A stretch of 64,000 bases of DNA from Paragordius varius (GCA_964247055.1 OZ176051.1:6882001-6946000); one strand, 5' to 3'; positions 46,901 through 60,522 are shown, counted from the first letter of the stretch. The notes: generated by a model from the letters alone, not told the origin. Numbers and translations: made by a program.

Positions 46901-47680
46901 CTGTTCAAATAAATTGTAATTAAATGTAAAAACAATTTTATAGATTCCATATATTTATAAAATAAGAATATTGAATTAGTACCTACCAATTATAATACCC
47001 ATGTGTATCATTTGTTAATGCAATTAATTTACCTCTCTTAAAAATTACCTGAGTTTTGGCATCACAACCTAACATTAGAAGCCCTCGCGTATTTATTTGA
47101 GAAATTATAGGAAAACGTAAATTAATTATGCGCGTGAAAATTTAACGGATATAATTTACTTATATGAACACTGATAAAAATATTTTCTGAATTTGACTCT
47201 AAACAGTTTTGACACACAATAAAATTTAGTTAAGATAAAACAATGCTTACTATTAAACTTTTTGCAGATGTCAGGCACCAGGCTCTTAGTTTCTAATTTG
47301 ATGCAATATGAGATATATAATTTCAAAAAAAATTTAACCAAATTATTCAACTCAATCACAGCTACGTTGTATACTACTTTCTGCTATTTTATCATTTCTC
47401 CAATTCACATGTAATATTATAAATGATGATTTAAAATAGATTGATATAATTGCTATTGATAAGTCAAAACAATTAACATTGTCTCTTCAAGGCATATGAC
47501 CTGGTTGATATTCAAGGCACGTTTTTTTGAATAATTTTTTTTACTTCAAAATGGCCTTAATTTAACCCTCTCTTAGTTTCGTTATGATTACGCTTTTCAA
47601 GAGGTTTCGTAATTTAGCTAGCAGGATTATTACAACAGAAACATTTATGCGTAAATACAAAAAACCTAAAAAGCATGAAC

Positions 47681-47711
<31 letters not shown>

Positions 47712-49873
47712 GTTGTCACATTAAAATGACACACACAATCTTATAATTATATGGATTTTTTCTTTACGTTCATTTTTTTTCTGTTAGAATCATTAGCAGA
47801 GTTTTAGCCTTGTATGTCGACTATTAATTTAAGGAGCACACTAGTTAAACGCCATGTATTCAACAAGCTGTAATAAATTATATCGTATGGGAACATGATA
47901 TTTTGTGAATTGGTATTCATAAAATATGTCAATTTGAGACATTATTCATTCATTATGAAATAAAGATATTTATGCGTTAATTTAACTCTAAATTTAGTCA
48001 AAGATTAAAATGCTAAACTAGAATTTAGTTGAAACAACTTGCGATGAATCATCGATAAACAACCATATTATGGGGTTTTGAATTAAGATTTTAATGGTTA
48101 ATACATGGATATATATGTCTACGCCTAAATACCACATTATGTAACATGCAAAAATTATTATTGTATACCTGTTGTATTATTTACTTTATTTTTTCTAATC
48201 GCCCATTAAAATTCTCATATAACTCAATAATATGGTTAAGAGTTATGCCAAAATATTGTCATAATAGTTAATATTTAAGCTTGTAAGTGGGGGGAGTGCC
48301 GTATACAACCACATGGATTATTATAGCAGTTTTATTACGAAAAAATAATAAAAAAATTTGCACTCATCTCACACGCGTTTTTGAAATTTCAAAATTTATA
48401 TTCAAAAAGATTCATCAACTTTAAGTATTACAAATAATATATATAAAGCTCTGATTTGCTTAATCTAACCCTAACTTTGGCAAATATTTGGAATAAAAAG
48501 CAACATATATTATGGATGTTATTATTTCTATTGATTGCCTTACATAATAATAATAATAATACAATATAATTAATTATGTGCTAATTATTATTGTTTTATT
48601 TGCCATGACATTGATTTAAGACAATAAAGATTAATTTTTGATATATATATGTCTATAATTATCCATTTTTTTCGGAAAGCTTCAATATAAATAATTTAAT
48701 TTAAAAAAATTGAGAGATCCAAAAAAACTGGGAATCAAGGGATTATATTTTAAATTAATATTTACTATATTACAGTTAGTTAATCAACCATTTGCTTTGA
48801 TTTAAGCTAAAACCTAAAAAATAAAAAAAGCTAAAAAACCAAAAAAAATGATTATGTGTTTTAGAATAATGCTGACCAAAACATATATCAGATTAACTTT
48901 CATCATAATCCTTCATTTATGGAATTAATAATAGATGGATGAAAAAATATAAATTTGTAATTTTAATCCGTTGTTCGTTCTTGGTTTAAAAATTAAGGGG
49001 GTGCTAGCTAGTTAAAATATTAGGGAAAAACTGAATTTATTTTAAAAAACAATATATTGTCCTAATTAATGTTGGGAATTATATAATTCAGCAATTATTT
49101 AATAATTTAAAATCTAAAGCATGAATTTTTATAAAAACTTCGATTATAAAAATAAAAAAATTTAAACTAAGAATATACATATATAATTTATTGGTGAAAT
49201 AAATGTTATTATATATAAATATTTAAATAACTCACCTATAAAGAATATCCAAGATAATATAGACAGGTTTGAAAGATTGGTATTTAAAAAGTTTTTGAAT
49301 ATCATATATTTATGATCCAAGAATAACTATATATATGTCTATATTTTTTATTATATTATTAATATATTAATTTCCAAGGGGCTGATTGTATGGGAAAATT
49401 TTGGGAAAAAAATTATAAATTTTTAGCTTCTTACTAAAAATTGGAATGATACATTATTATCATATAGATTGAAATATTATATACATAAATGATATTAGTT
49501 AACACACTAAATAATATTAATAGAAATAATAATATAATAAAATAAATTATGAAGATTGAATATGATGTTGGAAAAAATTAAATTACAAAGTCCAAATATA
49601 TGAGAATTTTCATAGTTTTTACCAAGCAAATTGAAAAAGTAACATATTTTTTATTTGCAATTTTGATACACGTATGAATCTTATCATTATAAATTTTGGA
49701 TTGTAGTGTAAAGTTTAGGGAATAAATTTTATAAAAATTTAGATGGTTTAAATATAAATTATTAAAAAGTTATTTATGATTTATATTTATACTAATTCCG
49801 CTAAACAGCGATAACTGTTTTTTTAACGAATAAGTAAAATTCAATTTTTAGCTACAGAGTAAAATATGGAAAC

Positions 49874-49904
<31 letters not shown>

Positions 49905-50202
49905 AACACCGTTTGTGTTCATGGTAGGAAAACCAAATACGGAGGAAAATGTATCGATAAGCATAAGGAATAGAATAGATATTTTTTATTTAATTACAAC
50001 ATATTTGATTGGATCTCGAGAAACTATTTATATGCAGGAAATTACGATGCAAACTCTGCGTGTAAAAAATATTTAACAAATATTTAATGAGTTAACTTAT
50101 GACGGCATTTGTCGCAAAAAAGGCTTACGACCTGGTTTTTAAAATATTGAGCGAAAATCGAAATGGGGCAAAAAGTGAAAGTTAATGATGAAACTTTATA
50201 AG
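46901..50202. other. Long gene-poor stretch
   Basis: Very AT-rich, with TA runs and no supported exon except that the receptor's signal-peptide exon must lie somewhere upstream of 46900. A GAG-rich ATG segment near 47040-47075 ends at a GTAATT donor, but in the wrong phase to join the receptor exon. Confidence 0.4.
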
Positions 50203-50926
50203 GTTTATTATCATTTCATCAGATATTTTACAAAATAACCTAAAATCATATAGTTAAATTAAAACTCAGATTTAATAATCGTGGTCCTTGAACATAGTTA
50301 AATTACAAAATTTTTTTATGAAGCTATATTAAACTAATTTTTTAATTATTTACTAGCTAAACTACTATTAAAATCTTAACATGTTTTATACAGTAACACT
50401 AACTTATATATCAAAATAAAACTAAATAAATATTGTTTTTTATTTTATTTTTTGTCATCTGGTTGAGTGTATAAAAAACATACTGTTTTATTGGAATCGA
50501 AAGGGAATTTAAATTATATAAATTATTTAAAATAGGATATACAAGTAGTGTATTAACCAAAAATCCCTACAAATCTTAGTAAAATATTATTTTTGTACGG
50601 ATTTGATTGATATTCCACTACTTGTATATCCTATTTTATAATAATTTATATACTTTATAAATCCATCTCAAGTAAGATTCCAATAAAATTTTTATACATA
50701 TGAAAATATAAAAATATTTTTTAGTATAAATCAGGAATGTTAAGATAATAGTAATTTTAGCTGGATAATAATTAAAAATATTTTAATATAGTTTCATAAA
50801 TTTTTTTTATAAGTATGCTCGAAAAACACCATTTTCTATCTAACTATTAATAAATCCCTAACTATATGATTTTAGATTATTTATAAATTGTAAATATCTG
50901 ATAAGATGATGATAACAAACCTTGAT
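50203..50926. repeat. Long imperfect palindrome
   Basis: Centred near 50580. Pairing arms include TTTATTATCATTTCATCAGA with TCTGATAAGATGATGATAAC, CTAAAATCATATAGTTA with TAACTATATGATTTTAG, and near the centre AAATAGGATATACAAGTAGTG with CACTACTTGTATATCCTATTT. Total span is about 720 nt. No coding frame. It is probably a foldback non-autonomous transposon. Confidence 0.6.
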
Positions 50927-51806
50927 ATTTCAAGTTTTATCATTATTTTTATTATCTACTAAACTCAATAAAGTTGCTCTTGAAAAGTAAATTATACACC
51001 AAATAATGATTATCAATATACTTACAAAATGTCTAATTACTATTATAAACGATTTAAATTTTTAATGTCGCGGGGTTTTTTAAATCTCTCCCGAAGGCTG
51101 ATAATACCAGATACATTTTTCGACATATATTTTTATTCATTGTCCAAATATTGCAATTATAATATCCATAAAATATTTTAAGAAAAGGAACAAAACAAAA
51201 TATGTTTTTTTCATTTTTGTCCCTTTTTAGTTTTTAAATAATATAGAACTTTAGTTTGGTCAATTATATCATCCATGTAATTCGCAAAGGAGACGAACGA
51301 TAAGATCTCTGTTAAAATTATTGATTTACTGTGTTGATTGTTTATTAATAATTATTCTGACATAAACTATATTACACGGAATCATGTAATACATGATTGA
51401 TTTTGACACATAACTCTAATCAAATGATTAAAACATAATTAATCCTTGATATGTATGGTAGATCAATTCTCATATCTTAAATATAAAAGTCCCACCCCTT
51501 CAAATGACAAATAGAATTTTTTATTTGATAAAAATATATAAGACAATTACTTTTCCATAAATAACTAATGTCTTTATATATTATGAGCTAATTTCAGGCT
51601 GTTCTCTCTGTTAAGTAAGGTACGATTTCGTAGAGATGCTTTTGCTACAAATAGACAAATAAAACGACCGTCCAGTAACATTAATTTTAATGGTTAATCT
51701 TAAACTAGTTTCCTCCTTGTATAAATTTTTTTTAAAATATCATTTTTTGAAAAGTTTGTTCTAGTTGTATATTTAAAACTTATCCACAGGCATAATATTT
51801 TTCGTC
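50927..51806. other. Gene-free stretch
   Basis: AT-rich; no exon or named repeat supported. Confidence 0.4.
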
Positions 51807-52602
51807 TCATTTTATATTGAAAAATTGGCAGAAACATTTAGGATATGAGAGAACAAAAACGGAAATTATTGTTACTTTCTCATAAATTAGTGTTCTCCAT
51901 TTTTGACGATCCTGTGATTCTCTCAACAATTGAAGAAAAGTTAGGTTTGTTATTGATTTAAGCATGTCGATCCTTCGCTTTTGGGGTCGGCCCCTTCTGC
52001 GGGTGCCATCTATCAACCCAAAGTATGCTTTTTTCTAGCGAGTCGGATCGCAGGATATGACCCAGATATTTTAGCTGTTTAAAGATTATTAAATCGTGAA
52101 GTAAAAATTCGGGTTTGATGAGGTTGAGGATATAAGAATTGGAGATGTGGGCTTTCCAGGAGATAATCAATATTTTTCGAAAGCACCACATTTGAAAAGA
52201 GTTTATGCGGGCCTTGTCAATGGATTTGCATATCCATGATTCGGACCCATAAATTGCCACGGGGTATTTCATCTCCTTCAGGATGGCAAGTTTGGTTGGA
52301 AGTCTTATGACCGACGAGTTCCAAATTTTGGACAGTTTACCCATAGTAGCACGTTCCAATGCTAGCCGTGCTCGTATGTCGGGATCCGAGCTACCGTCGG
52401 ATGTATTTATGGAGCCTAAATATTTACAGTGATCGGTTAGTCCGATGGGGGAGTTATTGATTGAAAATGGTAGTTGTGGAGCGTTTAGAATCATTATTTT
52501 AGATTTAGCTGGGTTCAGCTTAAGACCCATCAAACTTGCTTCGATGGTGAGATTATTTAAAAGATAGGTCATGTCCGTGTGGAATTCTGTACTTATTCTC
52601 AT
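51807..52602 (-). mobile_element. LINE 2: 5'-truncated RTE-like retrotransposon, 3' part
   Basis: A 214-codon frame (52602-51958) covers the end of the reverse transcriptase and the thumb: LKLNPAKSKIMIL, CKYLGSINTSDGSSDPDI, IYGSESWICKS and LKYLGHILRSDSL. A second frame (52016-51807) continues with GTRRRGRPQKRRIDML, the family tail, so one frame change separates them. The endonuclease and the YADD half are absent, as expected of a 5'-truncated insertion. This is the best preserved LINE in the window. Confidence 0.85.
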
Positions 52603-53610
52603 AAAAAATTAAATAAATAACTGCCATTTTTCATATCCGATTGTACCATATTTACCGATTCTTTATGTGCCGCAGTCACATGTAATTAGGACCCTCAAAA
52701 AACTAGAGTAAATGGGCTTCTAAATCCTCTAATATTAAAATAGGTGAAGACAAAAAAATTATTAATTTTATTTCATTTAAAGCTTAAAAATTATCTTGCA
52801 CTTCTGTTCCAAAGCTCTATGATATAAGAAATGCCATACCTGGGTTTATGAACGCGCGAGTAAATGATATTTCCTAAATCAATCATTTTATAATTTATAT
52901 TAATTATTCTTATCTAAAACAATTATACGGTCATGTTTAATGGCTATTTCAATAATGTTTATTAATATTGAGGTGTTTGATATAAAATACAACATAATCT
53001 TTGGGTTTAAATTGATTTTAAAGTTGTTTACAAATAAAATTTTAGGTATTTAAATTTGTACGATCAAAAAACTTTTTTATACTATACCGATATTGATTAC
53101 CTTTAAAAAATTTTAATTTAGATATAGCATATAGCATTCCCTGTTTGTATAATTTATTTCCTGCTATTATAATCTTTGAAATTTGTTAAGGAAGGAATGG
53201 TAGGATACCAAGGACATAACGAAGACACTGCATGCATAATTAAAAAAAATTTTTTTCCCGTTTAACTCATCATATTTATTCAAAAATACCATATCGTATT
53301 ATTTAATTTTTTTTTGGTAATATTTATCCAGCGTATGGTTTTATATAAATATATTTTAGATATCTTAAAATTTGTTGACTAATTCCTTATAATTGTCTAT
53401 TAGCTTTCTCGAAATGATAAATTTTATAGTCGCTACTTAGCAATATCATCATTGTCGTTTTGGGATTGTATACAAACTCACTCGTGGTATCATTGGTAAC
53501 CCCAATGATATTTGTTATCAATTTGATAAAAAAATTAATCTAAAATAATTGAAACAATCTACTAATCTTTATTTCAAGTACTTTTTAAAAAAAAGCTTAA
53601 TAAATTTTAA
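52603..53610. other. Gene-free stretch
   Basis: AT-rich; no supported exon, RNA gene or repeat. Confidence 0.4.
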
Positions 53611-54272
53611 ATTGGGGGAATGGGGTATTATATGGAGAATTGAGGGATCTTAAACCAAATTAAAAAATTTACAGGTTAATTAAAAACCCAAACTTAAAAA
53701 AATGGGTTTGTTGTCAATTCATCTTGAATTTCAAAAACTGTACATGGCAATTTTTTTTTAATATTCTATGATATATTACAGTATGAGTAAGTAAGTATAC
53801 ATTGCTAGGAAGTTTTTAATTATTGTCAAATAGCATATTTTGCTGCATACGCTATTTGGCAATAATCAATAACTTTCTAGCATTATATACCTACTCACAC
53901 TGTAAATTGGGGGAATGGGGTATTATATGGAGAATTGAGGGATCTTAAACCAAATATAAAAAATTTAACAGACTTATTTAAAAATCCCAAAATTAAAAAA
54001 ATGGTTTTATCCTCAATTTATCTTTAGTTAAAACTTTTAACATGGTAATTTGTTTCATTTTTAATATTCTATGATATATTACAGTATGAGTAAGTATTGT
54101 TAGAAAGTTATTAATTATTGTCAAATAGCTTATACAACAAAGGGCAGTATTAGCCTATAGTTATTTTTTTCCTTTTTTACTATTATTAGCCAATAATAAT
54201 TCTCTTTGGTGCATATGCTATTTGGCAATAATTAATAACTTTTTAGCAATATATCCTAACTCACACTGTAAT
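53611..54272. repeat. Tandem duplication, two units each containing a small MITE
   Basis: The unit beginning ATTGGGGG(A)ATGGGGTATTA occurs at 53611 and again at 53905, with the same order of landmarks (GGAGAATTGAGGGATCTTAA, ATTCTATGATATATTACAGT). The first unit is 294 nt; the second is longer by about 60-70 nt, mostly inserted in the MITE loop. Confidence 0.8.
53779..53902. mobile_element. Small TA-flanked MITE (first copy)
   Basis: Inverted ends CAGTATGAGTAAGTA and TACCTACTCACACTG with TA on both sides; a near-perfect hairpin of 124 nt (GTCAAATAGC pairing with GCTATTTGGC). A second copy at 54082-54268 has a longer loop and the same ends. Confidence 0.75.
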
Positions 54273-54735
54273 TAGGGCCGATAATCTAAAACGTATTTAA
54301 AGTTATTTATAGACGCGGCATACATCTATACTGAAATGTTGATTTTATTTGATAGCTACCACCATATTATGGCCCAAGAGTAGATAGATAGATATTTTTT
54401 ATTTACCTAACCTCTTTTTATGACATTCTCATGCTATAGTATCTGGTAAAAAAAATTCGTGGGTACCCCAAATTATTTATCTCTCTATTGGTTAATAAGG
54501 GAAATAGTGTCGTGTGGTTGGTAATTCACACAGGACTAAGTGTTGTATTTATTTACAAATTATATCTAACGATTTAACCCGTTTTTTCAAATCATTAAAT
54601 TGGTTGACCCTGAAACGTATATTTTAGGGAGAAAAGGACGAAGTCAAATTATATAATTTTTTATTTGGTTATTTTTTTTAAAAGAAAAAATTTATATAAA
54701 AATTGATTTAATTATTATAATATAAACAAGTAATT

Positions 54736-57526
54736 ATGAATCGATTCTCAGCAATTCAAATTCTACTCTTAGTTATTGCAACATATTTTGCAGGTCAGTT
54801 TTTAATTATTTAAAGAGGTATACAAACCTGACAAATTTATAATATAATTTTAATTAGGTTTAATTATGTAGTTTGAAAAGATTTTAAGGAAGTTTTAAAA
54901 GTTACTTAAAATCTAAAGATTACTTTTTTGCAATAATTGTTCGTTGTTCCTCAGATTTTTGTCGAAGGAGAATAATTTATTGCCTTAAAATATTTTTATT
55001 TTGATTTAATTTATATTGTGTGGTGCTCTTTTTGAAATGGATTTTTACGCCATAATATTTCACAGCTTTCAATATATTATGATATTTTAGTTACATTGTC
55101 TGATGGGGAAACCGACCGAAATTATGTTAGCTATTCAGAACTCTGTAATATACGCAGACCTGGCTTTTACAATGTTAAAGATTATCCATATGTGCGCGGC
55201 AATCTCAAATTCAAGTATTTTTTTCATTTCTTATTTCAACAAAAATATTTAAATTTATTCCTTTTTTTCAAAATAACAGGCTGAAGTTTTTCAAAATTCT
55301 GGAGCTTATTAAAATTGTAATTTGCACCGAGAATTTAGTCTCTACGCATACACACACAAAAATAAATTGCTTTGGAATATAATTATGCAAAAAACGAAAT
55401 CTTTCCTTCTATTAGTTCATTTTATTACCATTATTTATACTTTTATATTTATCTATCCATTTATCTAATATGAGGTGGACACATCAATTCCCGAGACACC
55501 TATAATTTTATATCATTGATAAAAGTCCAAGAATCTTGATTCTTTTTTATGTAACTGAAAAAAAAGTTTTTTCTACAGATTTATATAATAAAAAAGAGTT
55601 AAATTCTATTATTTTGATCGTGGCATGCATGTTTCACTAAAGAAAGCACAAAACAGCATCAACTATATGTTGACATTTTTTGGGGTCGCAAAACAAATAT
55701 AACCCAGATTAAGAGAAGTTAATATACCTCTATTGAGCTCCTTGATGTTTTAGTTTTTATACACGCTTAAATAACTCCACTCAAGGTTATATGCGGGTTG
55801 GTTATTATTTATAACAAGCCCAAAATATAATTTATCGAGCTGAAATAGCCTTGAAATAATTTTATGCTTATTTGACATATATTATGTTTAAAATGTATTG
55901 AATAAAATGTATAAATAATATATGGTTAAATTTAATGGAAAACCTTAAAATTAAAAAGTCTTGATATATCATCTCGTTATTGATACTATTAAAATGCCTT
56001 GAATAGTGGATTATTGATATTTTTCTATCTGAAATTTATAGTTGATATAAATTTATATTGTAGGAAGTTACCATTGGTTAAAAGGAAGGATTGTATTTAT
56101 GTGTCTTACGGTTCCGACTTTCGGGTCAAGAAATTGTTCAAGAGAAAGGTTGTAAACATCTTTTGCAATGAGAAATTCAGTCATATGATCAAAGCTAATT
56201 TCGCTCTCAACTACACTATAACCATGAATACTCCAGAGGTATGCGCTGGTACAAAAAAATATTTAATAAAAAATATATTTGGTTTTCTAATTTTACAAAT
56301 AACTACTATTTATATTAAACTTCTAACTCTTAAATTCACATTCAAATATTACAATTTCACCCTAATAAATTGTCTTTCAAACAAAGTTATGATTTTGAGC
56401 TAAACTAATCTACAATTCAATAACATATTTGTTTTTGGCACAGATATCATTTTTTTCTTTCCTTAGGTAATTTGTTAATTTGGTTTTAGTTTCCCGGGTA
56501 AAAAAATTAAAAAAAAAATATTTTAACCTTAAAAAACTGATCCTTAGTTTAGATAGTTTTAAGATGGTAAATTATGCCAAAAAACTACATAGTAAACTAA
56601 ATAAAACCAATCTCCGTCACCAGGTTCGAAATATCAACGAAATGGAATGTATATGTAGCTATAAACTTTTTTTAAAGATTAATTAAAGAATGGTGAAATT
56701 TTAAATAATTAAAGGATATGATTCGATATGATGTGGGTGTAGATAAAATGTGTTCCTTGTCTTACGCTAAAATTTCAATATCTCATCTAATTGTTTTGGG
56801 CAGATTTATCATTCTCAGCAAATAATTAAATTTATAAATATCAAATCGCTAAATTTGTTCATATCTAAATTTTGAAGGTACCAATCGTTTTACATACCGA
56901 ATACGATAGTCCCACCGATACAAGCTTTGTTATGCTTATGCATCTTAGCCACGCTTCAATTAGGATAAAGCCTCTTAGGGGAATCAGAAAGGTAAAAACG
57001 CATAAAATTAATATTTTCTGTTATCAAGAAAAGTTGTTTATATATAGTTTTACACTATACAGTAAAATTCATAAAGGCAAATATTTTTTTTAAAAGACCG
57101 CTCTATACTTTTATATTTGATTTAGTTATTATACTACAAATTATCAAATAGAGATGTGTAAATTGGTAATGCTACATCCTTATATATTTTACAAATGTTA
57201 TTTATTGAATATGTATATAAAAAGGGTTTTAAAAAGTATATGGCTGTCTTTTGAAAAAAAACATATTTATCCCGTTTTCGTCTGCATAATTTAATTTTTA
57301 CTGTAAGGTTTTCGTTTAATTATATGTCTAGACATCCCTATACCAACATTTTGATTCATTGAGAATCGTGATGGAAAAATTTGATGGAACAATGTCTGAA
57401 GAAACTTATCCCAACTATATGGTTACAACATTGGATTTGGAACCTTACGTGAACGTTGAAGATGAGGATAAATTCATTAGCAATAAAATTTGGGTTAATA
57501 AGAATTTCACAGTTTGCGCCCATTAA
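54736..57526 (+). CDS. Unrecognised secreted protein, six exons
   Basis: Exons 54736-54793, 55091-55214, 56064-56248, 56490-56623, 56878-56991 and 57332-57526 have GT-AG borders and join in phase into 269 residues. Exon 1 is a textbook signal peptide (MNRFSAIQILLLVIATYFA). The mature part has five cysteines (SELCN, KDCIY, IFCNE, EVCAV, TVCAH), possible N-glycosylation sites (NYT, NKT, NFT), very basic tracts (RVKKLFKRK, VKKLKKKYF) and a more acidic end (LEPYVNVEDEDKF). No membrane segment. I do not recognise the family, and it may be lineage-specific. Exon 3 could instead end at 56238, which would force exon 4 out or to another border. The last exon ends with TAA and AT-rich 3' DNA. I am fairly sure it is a gene, but its function is unknown. 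Confidence 0.65.
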
Positions 57527-57765
57527 AAACTATTTTTATATATGATTATTATTTAATTTTATTTTACTACTTATTGATGAATGCACAACAGCACTAAAAC
57601 CAATTTATATGATTGTGATAAAAACAAATGGGACAATTAAATAAAGAATTTAGCTTCTGTCCGATACGAATATATTACTTATTATTTAAAATAATTTAAT
57701 GATATAATAAATATTTTAAAAGAGATGCCTTCCCATATGTCAAGGATTCTTGTTATTAGATAACA

Positions 57766-58075
57766 CAGTGTCCACAAAAAAATAAGCTAATAATATATAT
57801 CTGATAGGAAAATGTATCATGATTATTTATAATGGTGCTTTTGGTTTTAGCCCCGAGTTATATAAGAAAGTTAACACTTTTTCCGTATCGAAAAATGGCA
57901 AATTTGCGGACATTTTTTTAAATAATATTTTTTGGTGAAGCTACATATGGTTCTTTCCAAAAATACCACTAACATATACCATAAACTACCTATAAAAAGC
58001 AGAGGAATATTTTTTAAAACATTTAATATGGTAAAATTTGACATCGAAAACATATATTTTTAAAAAACCACACTT
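57766..58075 (+). repeat. Family D repeat, copy 4 (one arm)
   Basis: Begins CAGTGTCCACAAAAAAATAA, followed by ATGGTGCTTTTGGTTTTAGC and AAGAAAGTTAACACTTTTTC. Only one arm is recognisable. It lies just 3' of the secreted-protein gene. Confidence 0.55.
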
Positions 58076-58906
58076 TTTACAAAAATTTAATTTGCAAAAT
58101 TTGACTTCATCTAATTTTTAAACAACATGAAAACGGTATAAAAATGCTTTTAGATATTTTAAAACACTTCATATAAATTTAATGATGCAGAACATATCTA
58201 TTACCTCAGGATTTCGATTAATATATTCGTTCATGCGTAAATTTATGTCAAATATAAATTGTGTTGAAAGTAAACAAACCTTGAAATTAAAATTCTGAAG
58301 CGATGGAAATATTCAGCAAGGGTTTGCATTTAAAATATTTTTTTTAATATCCAAATACAGCATATAATGTTTATCGCACAAATCCCAAGATATCTCGATT
58401 CTATATATTATAAAAAGCTATACGATATAATGTAATTTACAATTTAATAGATAAAACCTTGACAGTTAGGATTGTATTCATCACTAAATTAGTGAATTCA
58501 AAATTTACAGGCATTATTAATTATAGAGCAAATTGAAAAAGATACTATATTAAATAAATATTAAATATTAACAATTTTATTACTAATTATTTTAGCGTTT
58601 GCTTTCACATATAACTTCTATTGTTTTGTGTTGGCAAAAATTGGAAAGTTATCACACATTATCCAAAATTAAGCTATGTTGGCTATATATAAAATATACC
58701 TACCTTTGTTGTCTATTTTTAAATTTTTGGCAAATTTTTCAAACCGGTTTAGTTTTAAACTATAAGGAAGGAAAAAATTTAATTTGTTTGTTGTAATGAA
58801 TTGGGAGAGTGTAGTCCCATAGAATTTCACTGTGGCTCATTTTTCAAGCATTCCAATTAATTTAGATCATACTTTATATTTAAAAGCTAAATTATATTAC
58901 TCCTAT

Positions 58907-59214
58907 ATATACCATTTACGGTTCAAATTCACCCTTAAACAATTCAAATTCACGCTTGAACAATTCAAATTCACCCTATAAATAATTTATGAATTTTCCG
59001 TCAAATATAACTCATCATTAAAATTAAACATATTTTTATGAAAAAGTTTTTTATTTTTTCAGTATTATTTTGATTACATACAAAATTTCTTTTTTAAAAA
59101 ATATAAAAAATAAAGGTAATATATAATTTTAAAAATCATTATTTATTTTAGGGTGAATTTATTGTTCGAAAGTGTTGAATTGTTTAAGGGTGAATATAAC
59201 TATAAATGGTATAT
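58907..59214. repeat. Palindromic MITE, family B copy 4
   Basis: Ends TATATACCATTTACGGTTC and ATAAATGGTATAT. Three left-arm modules of the CAAATTCACCCTTAAACAAT type and two to three on the right. Confidence 0.78.
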
Positions 59215-59456
59215 CTAATTTAAATATAACTGATAAATTAGATCGGTTACATGTTTAAGCCGACTTATAATTATAAAACATTCTAGATTACCCCACCTCA
59301 TAATAATTTAGGTTAATAATCTGCATTCATCCATATATACAATTTTTTTTAAATAATCCCGTTTCCCATATAATTAAGAGAGGTAGTATATGGGTTGGAA
59401 TTACTACCAGTTTTTTTTATATTGCATGGAAAATAATCAATTATATCAACACTATC

Positions 59457-59994
59457 TTAACACTTCGATTCAAATTGGGGTATTTAACCCCTGACTAAAT
59501 TTGAATTAGGATTTTTAAAAAACTGAAGGAAACGGTTCCAATTTAAATTTATGCTTCTATCCTAATAAAAATTATATAAATATGCCAAAATATCTAAATA
59601 AAATTTTGTTTTGAAAAAAAAGTTCCATGTCAAACTACTTCGACGCCATTTTTATTTTACATAATTTTTGCAAAATATCGTCTTCATTTAATTTTAAGGG
59701 TAAGCTAATTTAAAAAAAATCGGTTTATTTTGTATATTTTTCAATTTTACCATTGCATACATGTCACGTTGACTAAATTTTTACCTTTCGGTTTTTAAAA
59801 TAATAAATATCAAGTATTTATGAATAAGGTTTTTTTATATTTCGGTTTATTAATGTTATATAAGAGCAAAATTTTGCTATGGTTTCGATTCCTTCCATAT
59901 TTTTACAGGATTTAATTTTAAACAAGCCTGGGGTAATTAACTACCCCAATTTGAATCGAAGGACTAAAATGAATGTGTTGTATCCAAGTGTCAA
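59457..59994 (+). repeat. TTAA MITE, family A copy 6
   Basis: Left edge TTAACACTTCGATTCAAATT, right end GTTGTATCCAAGTGTCAA (final TTAA changed to TCAA). Full-length and close to copies 1 and 5. Confidence 0.82.
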
Positions 59995-60522
59995 TATCCA
60001 TAGGTGAAATTCAATATTTAAGTACCTCTTGTTCATGTTTTGTAATGGCCATTAAAACCCCTCGTAAAAAAATTTGTCCAAACTTATGCTTGATTCTAAG
60101 ATTACCTGAAAAAAGAGCTGCTTGGTATTCATCATCTGTTTAAAGAACTGCTTTTATTAACCATAACTTTTAAATCTTTGGATCACATTTACTTGCATAT
60201 CAAAAACCTGAATATTATTACTGGAAAATTCTTAAACGTTTCTACTTGGGCGCACATATGTTAAGGATTAATAAAATATTTGACAAAACCCAAAATTATA
60301 TAAGTATATACTCCAGAATAGCGTTATTAACGACTAGGCTCGGTGCCGTTTTATTATAAAACCCCACCGAAGTTTCCTTATCTCCAACCGTATTCCACCA
60401 AGTAAAACCACGGAGCTGAATACTAACAAGGTTGTGATGGGTACCACACTATTTTGCATATTTTATTGCTTTTTAATTTGGCATTTTCTTAGCGAAATAT
60501 GGTTGGTGCTTCATTGATTTAA

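Noticed and set aside
47040-47080. Candidate first exon of the nicotinic receptor ending at a GTAATT donor
   Set aside because: It ends in phase 0 or 2 when open, whereas the next exon needs phase 1; in phase 1 it meets a stop after four codons.
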